From CAYSXY01 sp964435165 (GTDB taxonomy: Bacteria > Pseudomonadota > Alphaproteobacteria > Rickettsiales > RI-342): a stretch of DNA of 64,000 nt. Shown here piece after piece: positions 58,726-64,000 of the stretch (position 1 is the first letter of the stretch; every line of letters starts with the position of its first letter). The notes below the pieces were generated by a model. The model did no database searches, was not told the DNA's origin, and saw only the letters and a list, made by a program, of their open reading frames with translations. The stretch lies in contig CAYSXY010000001.1 in NCBI GenBank assembly GCA_964435165.1, positions 49,308 to 113,307 on the forward strand, written 5' to 3'. The position numbers and the translations under genes are program-made.

Positions 58726-59277
58726 ATGATGAGCTTTGCATTCCGCACCCCTGCCCTTCGTTTTTTTCATCCCGCCACCTTGATTGCGACCTGGTTCGGT
58801 GCAGGTTTGGTGCCGAAAGCTGCCGGTACCGTGGGATCATTGGCAACTTTGCCCTTCGCCTGGGTGATTGACCGTTATGCCGGGATGGGCGGCCTCCTGC
58901 TCTTTGCGCTGATCAGCTTTATCATCGGCTGGTGGGCCACACATATCTACATGCAGCATGGCAAGGTGCATGACCCCAATGAGGTGGTGATTGATGAAGT
59001 GGCCGGGCAGGCCTTGTTGCTCGCCTTCCTCCCGCACACGCTGGCGGCCTATGTCATCGGCTTTTTTCTATTTCGATTGTTTGATATCGTCAAACCCTGG
59101 CCTGTCTGCATTGCCGACCGCCAGATGGAAAGCGCCTTTGGCGTGATGCTGGATGATATTCTGGCTGCACTCTACCCGGTACTGATACTCTATGGGCTCA
59201 TCATCGGTGCAGGGATGATCGGAAGCACCTTACCCGATGCCATTCATTGGATGCGTTATCCTTATGTTTTCTCCTGA
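58726..59277 (+). CDS. pgpA: Phosphatidylglycerophosphatase A
   Basis: 183 residues, four helices. WFGAGLVPKAAGTVGSLATL, HDPNEVVIDEVAGQALLLAF and FFLFRLFDIVKPWPVCIADR are the PgpA signature, with the conserved acidic residues near D-P-N-E and D-E-V. Dephosphorylates phosphatidylglycerophosphate. Lies between ispDF and cinA, overlapping the latter by 14 bases; this order is common in Alphaproteobacteria. Confidence 0.92.
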   Translation: MMSFAFRTPALRFFHPATLIATWFGAGLVPKAAGTVGSLATLPFAWVIDRYAGMGGLLLFALISFIIGWWATHIYMQHGKVHDPNEVVIDEVAGQALLLAFLPHTLAAYVIGFFLFRLFDIVKPWPVCIADRQMESAFGVMLDDILAALYPVLILYGLIIGAGMIGSTLPDAIHWMRYPYVFS

Positions 59278-59749
59278 GCTACTGATCCAGGCTGAAACGC
59301 TGTTGCAGCAGTGCCGCAAACGCGGATTGAGGCTGGCCACGGCAGAATCCTGCACCGGCGGATTGATTGCCGCCTTGCTGACGGAAATTCCGGGTTCATC
59401 CGATGTGTTTGAACGCGGTTTTGTGACCTACAGCAATGAGGCAAAAATGGAATTGCTGGGTGTGCCGCGTGAGATCATCGACACTCATGGTGCGGTGAGC
59501 GAAGCCTGCGCGCGGGCAATGGCAGAAGGTGCGTTGAGACATTCACGGGCGGATATCGCTGTTTCTGTTACCGGCATTGCCGGGCCCGGCGGTGGCAGCG
59601 TTGAAAAACCGCTGGGCTTGGTGTGGATGGGATGTGCAACGGCAGAGAAAGTGTCTGCTGAGAAGCATCAGTTTGCGGGTAGTCGGTCTGAGGTGCGCCT
59701 TAAGACTGTTGTTGAAGCATTAAAGATAACTTTTTACTCAGGCGACTAA
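59264..59749 (+). CDS. CinA C-terminal domain protein (nicotinamide-nucleotide amidase type)
   Basis: 161 residues, only the C-terminal domain of CinA. LATAESCTGGLIAALLTEIP, GFVTYSNEAKMELLGVP, VSVTGIAGPGGGSVEKPLGLVW are diagnostic of PncC, which deamidates NMN to NaMN for NAD recycling. The start chosen is within the end of pgpA; an earlier ATG adds nine residues. Its 3' end overlaps the convergent hypothetical gene by 12 bases. Confidence 0.92.
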   Translation: MFSPELLIQAETLLQQCRKRGLRLATAESCTGGLIAALLTEIPGSSDVFERGFVTYSNEAKMELLGVPREIIDTHGAVSEACARAMAEGALRHSRADIAVSVTGIAGPGGGSVEKPLGLVWMGCATAEKVSAEKHQFAGSRSEVRLKTVVEALKITFYSGD

Positions 59750-60268
59750 TCCACCTACAAAATTTGATCTTCCACCCTCCTCACGACCAGCTAATTTTGC
59801 TGTTCCGGCATCATGCCCGAGGTGATCAGCCCATTCATGCAATGCTGTATTTTTTTCATGCATTTTTTCTGCAATGGCAGATTTGACTGTTTCTTGCCCG
59901 TCTGAAGCATTTAATAAGGTTATCAAATCCAGATAAGCATCTGTGTCCATCTGATTACCCAACAGGCTATTATTTAGCTCATTGACTTTGTTGATGATAA
60001 AGCCTTCTGGGTTATTGATCATTGCCAAGGCTTCTGTTTCATTCTGAGGTTCATAACCGACTAATGCCATCACCAATGGTTTCAAAGCATCTAACAATTC
60101 ATCTGCTTTAGCGTCTGCTTTGGCATCAACATGAGACGCGCGCAAGGTGCGATTAATCGCTGCAAAAACTGAGCCGACTCTTCCCGGCTCTTGCGGGATG
60201 TCAATTGCTGATAGCGCCGATAAAACCTCTCTATAGGTTTCTGTATTTAAATCACTCATTGTCGTCAT
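59738..60268 (-). CDS. Hypothetical protein
   Basis: 176 residues, acidic and helix-rich, with no signal peptide or membrane segment. KADAKADELLDALKPLV and MHEKNTALHEWADHLGHD suggest long helices. The final G-G-R-S-N-F-V-G-G-L-V-A is Gly-rich. No family recognised. Its codon use looks slightly more AT-rich than that of its neighbours, and the 3' end overlaps cinA, so recent arrival is possible but unproven. Confidence 0.6.
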   Translation of the reverse strand: MTTMSDLNTETYREVLSALSAIDIPQEPGRVGSVFAAINRTLRASHVDAKADAKADELLDALKPLVMALVGYEPQNETEALAMINNPEGFIINKVNELNNSLLGNQMDTDAYLDLITLLNASDGQETVKSAIAEKMHEKNTALHEWADHLGHDAGTAKLAGREEGGRSNFVGGLVA

Positions 60269-60349
60269 GCTCCATTACTAAACTGGCTACACCATAGCAG
60301 CACTCATTTGCATGAGTATGACCAGGATATGACAATTGTATGACATGTA

Positions 60350-60820
60350 CTAATTGCGCTGCAGCGTCGCGTGAGCGCGGGTTTCAAAGGCTGCGATCAT
60401 TTTTTGTGCGGCTTTGTGGAAGAGCGCTCCGGCGAGTTTTTCCAGCAGTGGCGTGGCAAATTGAAAGGTGATGTGAAACTGGATGCGGGTGCCGTTATTC
60501 TCTGGAATAAATTTCCACCTGTTTTCCAGATGCTTAAAGGGCCCTCGTTCCAAATCGACAAGGATGGCATGCTCACTGTCTGGTGCTGTGCCCGGATGGA
60601 ACGTTACGCGCGAGACATAAGACTCCTGAAATAGCTTAAAGCGCACCACAAGCTCGGCCAGCATATCCTTGCCATCCATCGGGGCAGGATCGCCCTCAAT
60701 AATGCGTGCGGCAACGCACCATGGCAGAAATTCCGGATATTTCTCTACCTCTCCCACCAGCACAAACAACTCGCGTGGGGAATATGGTAACCAATGATCC
60801 TGCGTGTGTGAGCGCGTCAT
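60350..60820 (-). CDS. COQ10/RatA-like START-domain protein
   Basis: 156 residues of the SRPBCC fold. YSPRELFVLVGEVEKYPEFL, PWCVAARII, FKLFQESYVSRVTF and GPFKHLENRWKFIP are typical of the COQ10/RatA group. Homologues bind ubiquinone or its precursors and help respiration; some are annotated as toxin RatA. The position next to lipA is the conserved alphaproteobacterial arrangement and favours the COQ10-type role. Confidence 0.9.
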   Translation of the reverse strand: MTRSHTQDHWLPYSPRELFVLVGEVEKYPEFLPWCVAARIIEGDPAPMDGKDMLAELVVRFKLFQESYVSRVTFHPGTAPDSEHAILVDLERGPFKHLENRWKFIPENNGTRIQFHITFQFATPLLEKLAGALFHKAAQKMIAAFETRAHATLQRN

Positions 60821-60829
60821 GCAGTGGTT

Positions 60830-61804
60830 TTAGGCGGATGCCCCACTCTGGGCAAGCGCCTCTTGTTTTAACTTTGCCTCGCGGTTGGCGCGCATTTGAG
60901 CAAAATCATCGCCCGCATGGTAGGATGAACGAGTCAGCGGGCTGGAGGCGATCATCAAAAAGCCCTTGGTTTTGGCAGCGCGGGCATAATAGGTGAACTC
61001 ATCCGGTGCGACAAACCGGTCTACCTGTGCATGATTTGGCGTTGGCTGGAGATATTGGCCAATGGTCATGAAATCAACATCGGCAGAGCGGAAATCATCC
61101 ATCACCTGCAGCACTTCTTCTTTCGTCTCCCCAAGCCCAACCATGATGCCGGATTTGGTGAACATGGACGGATCCATCTCCTTGACACGGTGCAGCAGAT
61201 TGAGCGAGTGAAAATAGCGCGCACCGGGGCGAATACTGCGATAGAGACGCGGAACGGTCTCAATATTATGGTTGAATACGTCCGGTTTAGCATCCACCAC
61301 CACTTCCAACGCGCCGGGTTTGCGCATGAAATCCGGGGTGAGAATTTCCACGGTCATCTCAGGGGCGGATTCACGCAGCGCACGAATGCAGGCGGCAAAA
61401 TGGGCAGCGCCGCCATCGGGCAGATCATCGCGATCAACCGACGTAATCACCATATGTTCCAAACCAAGCTCAGCGGCAGCCTCGGCCAGGTGGCGCGGTT
61501 CATCCGGGTCGAGGTGGGCCGGCATGCCGGTTTTCACATTGCAAAAGGCGCAGGCACGGGTGCAGGTATCACCCATGATCATGACGGTGGCGTGTTTTTT
61601 GGTCCAGCATTCGCCGATATTCGGGCAGGCGGCCTCTTCGCACACCGTGTTGAGTTTCAGGCGACGCATCAGCTCTTTGGTTTTCTTATATTCCGGGCTG
61701 AGGGGAGCTTTGACGCGAATCCATTCCGGCTTGCGGCGTGAGCCCGGCGTGGGTGCGGGCGGCGGTGAATCTGCGTTTGAGGGCGAGGTCGGTTCCTGCA
61801 GCAT
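60830..61804 (-). CDS. lipA: Lipoyl synthase
   Basis: 324 residues. Auxiliary cluster: C-E-E-A-A-C-P-N-I-G-E-C (near 56-67); radical SAM cluster: C-T-R-A-C-A-F-C (near 82-89). The late R-S-S-Y-H-A-G-D-D-F contains the conserved Ser that binds the auxiliary cluster. It inserts sulphur into octanoyl groups of lipoyl proteins. Proline-rich N-terminus (S-P-P-P-A-P-T-P-G-S) is unordered. Precedes the COQ10-like gene, ten bases apart. Confidence 0.97.
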   Translation of the reverse strand: MLQEPTSPSNADSPPPAPTPGSRRKPEWIRVKAPLSPEYKKTKELMRRLKLNTVCEEAACPNIGECWTKKHATVMIMGDTCTRACAFCNVKTGMPAHLDPDEPRHLAEAAAELGLEHMVITSVDRDDLPDGGAAHFAACIRALRESAPEMTVEILTPDFMRKPGALEVVVDAKPDVFNHNIETVPRLYRSIRPGARYFHSLNLLHRVKEMDPSMFTKSGIMVGLGETKEEVLQVMDDFRSADVDFMTIGQYLQPTPNHAQVDRFVAPDEFTYYARAAKTKGFLMIASSPLTRSSYHAGDDFAQMRANREAKLKQEALAQSGASA

Positions 61805-61929
61805 AAATCTATACCAAATTAGTACGGTTTATTTCTTCCCAACTTAACAGAAACAGCCCATTTCTCCAATATTTTATCTGTAACCTCTTTATGATATATG
61901 GCAGGCTTAACTGTAGGACACCGCCACAT

Positions 61930-62550
61930 ATGCCCCTCTCCGTTCAGTCTGTTGTTCATTCGCTCTCTTTGCCTGCCACGCTGACATTTTTGAAGCGCGT
62001 CATCAGCGACCCGTCAAGCGTGGGGGCCATTGCACCCAGCAGCCGCTGGCTATGCCGCCGCATGGCTGAGCAGGTGGATATCACCCGGCCCGGCATGGTG
62101 GTGGAGCTTGGGGCTGGCACCGGCGCTTTGACGCGCATGCTACTGAAGCGCGGCCTCCCCGCATCACGGCTGGCGATTATCGAACTTGATGCCACCATGT
62201 GTGACTATCTGCGCGAGCATTTTCCTGAGGTGCAGGTGATTCATGGTGATGCGCTGGCGATGGATCAACTCCTTGTCCAACATGGCATTGCCACGCTCAA
62301 TGCGGTGGTCTCCAGCCTGCCATTGCTGCTATTTCCAACAGATGCGCGCCGGTCACTCATCGCTAATGCCTGCCGCATGATGGGCGATGGTGGTGCCTTC
62401 ATCCAGTTTACTTATGGTTATCGGCCCTTATTAGATGAGAGTGAACTCGCCGCAGAGCAGCTTACCGCCTCGCGCGCTGGCGGGCGCATCTGGCGCAACC
62501 TGCCACCTGCCGTGGTATGGCGGTTTGTGCAGGATGATTCATTATCTTAA
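61930..62550 (+). CDS. Phospholipid N-methyltransferase-like SAM methyltransferase
   Basis: 206 residues. The N-terminal LTFLKRVISDPSSVGAIAPS matches the substrate-binding start of the PmtA group. SAM motif I is VVELGAGTGALTRMLLKRG, with L-A-I-I-E-L-D as the motif II acidic loop and VVSSLPLLLFP as the post-motif. In Rhizobium-type PmtA this methylates phosphatidylethanolamine to phosphatidylcholine. rRNA KsgA-like enzymes have the same fold, but the P-S-S-x-V-G-A-I-x-P-S signature points to PmtA. An earlier start (13 codons) is less likely. Confidence 0.82.
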   Translation: MPLSVQSVVHSLSLPATLTFLKRVISDPSSVGAIAPSSRWLCRRMAEQVDITRPGMVVELGAGTGALTRMLLKRGLPASRLAIIELDATMCDYLREHFPEVQVIHGDALAMDQLLVQHGIATLNAVVSSLPLLLFPTDARRSLIANACRMMGDGGAFIQFTYGYRPLLDESELAAEQLTASRAGGRIWRNLPPAVVWRFVQDDSLS

Positions 62551-62589
62551 AAAGCAAGTACCCGGCTCTCATAAGAGAAACCGGGTACT
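62549..62589 (-). terminator. Intrinsic terminator of the exchanger gene
   Basis: On the minus strand AGTACCCGG, a GAGA-type inner stem and CCGGGTACT form a hairpin followed by TGCTTTTTAAG. It lies about 20 bases after the stop of the minus-strand exchanger and overlaps the end of the convergent methyltransferase gene. Confidence 0.75.
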
Positions 62590-62610
62590 GTAGAAAACGA
62601 TCAGATCACA

Positions 62611-63783
62611 CTAAGCAGACATTACTGCTGCGATGATCTGAATGGGCACGAAGACGAGAAGATAGACTGCAATGATGCGAGCCTGCTCGCGAAAACCACT
62701 TGCTCCGCCTTGACGTAGTCGCCACGCCATGAACAGCATGACGATCAACAAGCCAAGCGAGCCGCTGATGAATGCAAGATTCGCGGGGAGCTGGGTTGGG
62801 AAGATATACATGGTTGCTCCGAGCGAGAGATTATCCCACCCATTGCTAACCAACATCGACATTGCAACAACGGTGAGCGTTAAGCTGCCGTTGCGCAGTC
62901 CCTGTGCCATGAGCGACAGCTCTGGCAGGGAGGTTCCCATTGCGATCACCAATACGCCAAGCACAACGGCGCTGATGCCAAGTGCCATGGCAATGCTGAC
63001 CGTACCACTTAAGGCGAGGTCAGCCGCAATGATGATGCCCGCAACCCCGTATACAAAACGGGCGATGACTTGCGGGTAAAACACCACCTCTTCGTTCTCC
63101 TGACCGGGCAGTTTCACCGCGGTAAAGAGAACAACCGTCGCAACCGAGAGCACCATAATGGCGATACTCATCATCGGAGTTACCAAGCCATTGTTGAACA
63201 GCAGGGCTGCCAGCACAATACTTGGCATGCCAGCGAGCAACAGCGCGCCATGCCAAGGCTGAATAACGCCCTCAGCACGCTCATACTTCAGTTTATTTGC
63301 CGCTATGCTGCCCAACATGAGCACTGCAAGCGGCAGAATAAACCACGGATTTCCCAGATCACTGCCAAGAGTACTTATGACAGCTAATTCCATCTGGTCT
63401 TTAATGCCAGCAACAGTGTTAACCACTGCCTCTGCCAAACTTGTAACCAGCCCCATGACAACACCAATGATAGCGTCACGGTATCGTGCCAGGAATGGTA
63501 CCCGGCGGACCAGGTGAGCAACCAGCTCAACAGTCGCGTTGGCTGCGTGGTCACCAGCGTTGATAAGCAATACGACACCAGTCACAAGCATGATAATGCC
63601 CGTACCGAGCATCGTCATCTCGAACGGCGAGCGATCCATCGCCGACAATGCCAGCGAACCGGACGCCGCGATCAACGCGAGGATTGCGAGGAGCGGGAAG
63701 GTGGCAGACTGCATACGTGCCGGGAGGGCACGGTTAACAGCCTCTTCGAGAGCTTCGTACTTGGTTTTCAAAAAGCTGAGCAT
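62611..63783 (-). CDS. CaCA-superfamily-like cation exchanger
   Basis: 390 residues with about 11 membrane helices after a short basic N-terminus. Two alpha-repeat-like segments are visible: IGVVMGLVTSLAEAVVNTVA (about 105-125, with acidic E) and VIAMGTSLPELSLMAQGLRN (about 290-310), the second an almost standard G-T-S-x-P-E motif of sodium/calcium exchangers. The first is more divergent (G-x-V-T-S-L-A-E). An N-terminal pair of helices precedes the core. Ca2+ or Na+ exchange is likely; the ion is uncertain. Confidence 0.72.
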   Translation of the reverse strand: MLSFLKTKYEALEEAVNRALPARMQSATFPLLAILALIAASGSLALSAMDRSPFEMTMLGTGIIMLVTGVVLLINAGDHAANATVELVAHLVRRVPFLARYRDAIIGVVMGLVTSLAEAVVNTVAGIKDQMELAVISTLGSDLGNPWFILPLAVLMLGSIAANKLKYERAEGVIQPWHGALLLAGMPSIVLAALLFNNGLVTPMMSIAIMVLSVATVVLFTAVKLPGQENEEVVFYPQVIARFVYGVAGIIIAADLALSGTVSIAMALGISAVVLGVLVIAMGTSLPELSLMAQGLRNGSLTLTVVAMSMLVSNGWDNLSLGATMYIFPTQLPANLAFISGSLGLLIVMLFMAWRLRQGGASGFREQARIIAVYLLVFVPIQIIAAVMSA

Positions 63784-64000
63784 GATTCGTTTTGCCTTTG
63801 ATTGTGTATGTATACGATCAATGGGCGAAACAGCTCTATGGAGACGCGCAAATGGAGTTGCGAGTCAATCTCGTGAGGAGATGAGAGCGTTTCAAGCGAA
63901 CAAAAGGTATGCAAATTAGTAAGGGTGCATACACGCCCTTCCCCCTCTAGGCTCTGTTTACGATTATTTTAACCATTGTAATGTTGCTGCATAGTGTATG

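Noticed and set aside
60350..60820. Annotation as toxin RatA
   Set aside because: No antitoxin partner is present, and the lipA-adjacent position is that of COQ10-like ubiquinone-binding proteins in Alphaproteobacteria.
63945..64000. TAGGCTCTGTT at the window end, reminiscent of the ends of some insertion sequences, with a similar string near 38300
   Set aside because: No transposase, no matching second end and no target duplication is visible.
1..64000. tRNA, rRNA, CRISPR arrays, integrases, transposases and toxin-antitoxin pairs
   Set aside because: I looked through the intergenic gaps and the gene list and saw none. The RatA-like gene is better explained as a COQ10-type protein.

Overview
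The window looks like chromosomal DNA of a free-living, Gram-negative alphaproteobacterium. The case rests on a fused IspDF enzyme, a three-gene transhydrogenase (pntAA-pntAB-pntB), the neighbourhood lipA / COQ10-like / cinA / pgpA / ispDF / dusB / ntrY, an omega subunit with a long tail, a class II DAHP synthase, and a valyl-tRNA synthetase of the Rickettsia/archaeal type. By eye the base composition is roughly balanced, with no sharp shift apart from low-complexity or local AT-rich stretches. I see no rRNA, tRNA, CRISPR, prophage or insertion sequence. The exact lineage cannot be fixed from sequence reading alone.

Layout. 0-9.8 kb: the start of addA, a Fur-boxed bfd plus bfr (iron storage), two divergent membrane proteins of unknown function built from the same helix motif, apaG-hutH, an orphan RepA-like ATPase and an MscS channel. 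9.8-22.6 kb: a surface/biofilm-matrix island (below). 22.6-26.8 kb: kbl, a hairpin-rich intergenic region with a candidate small RNA, and dxs. 27.0-34.7 kb: a ten-gene Mrp-like cation/proton antiporter operon in the order used by archaeal Mbh complexes, with three large proton-channel subunits. 34.9-46.7 kb: aromatic amino acid genes (class II DAHP synthase, prephenate dehydratase), two TadE-type pseudopilins, valS, kdsA and the pnt operon. 46.9-64 kb: Tas-like reductase, CDF transporter, photolyase, glycosyltransferase, folB/folM-like pair, uracil-DNA glycosylase, rpoZ, ntrY-dusB, ispDF-pgpA-cinA, lipA, a phospholipid methyltransferase-like gene and a CaCA-like exchanger.

The most interesting part is the 9.8-22.6 kb island, which joins two adhesion systems. 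The first is CdrA/CdrB/LapG-like: a two-partner secretion adhesin whose last 40 residues hold a PAAG site of the kind LapG cuts and two cysteines spaced like a cysteine hook, its TpsB pore, and a LapG-family protease with an intact D-C-E/His/Asp set. No LapD is present; divergent from the protease gene lies a membrane sensor with a PAS domain and an HD-GYP domain that has lost all its metal ligands, a possible replacement for LapD. The second is a Fap-like functional-amyloid cluster: a coiled-coil plus beta-barrel pore (FapF-like), a 706-residue secreted protein made almost wholly of Asp/Asn/Ser micro-repeats with a Fap-like C-terminal motif, two small secreted proteins, and a periplasmic C39 peptidase (FapD-like). 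Both small proteins carry an internal double-glycine-type motif ending in M-R-G-A, which I propose is the C39 cleavage site. All functional links are inferred from sequence and gene order.
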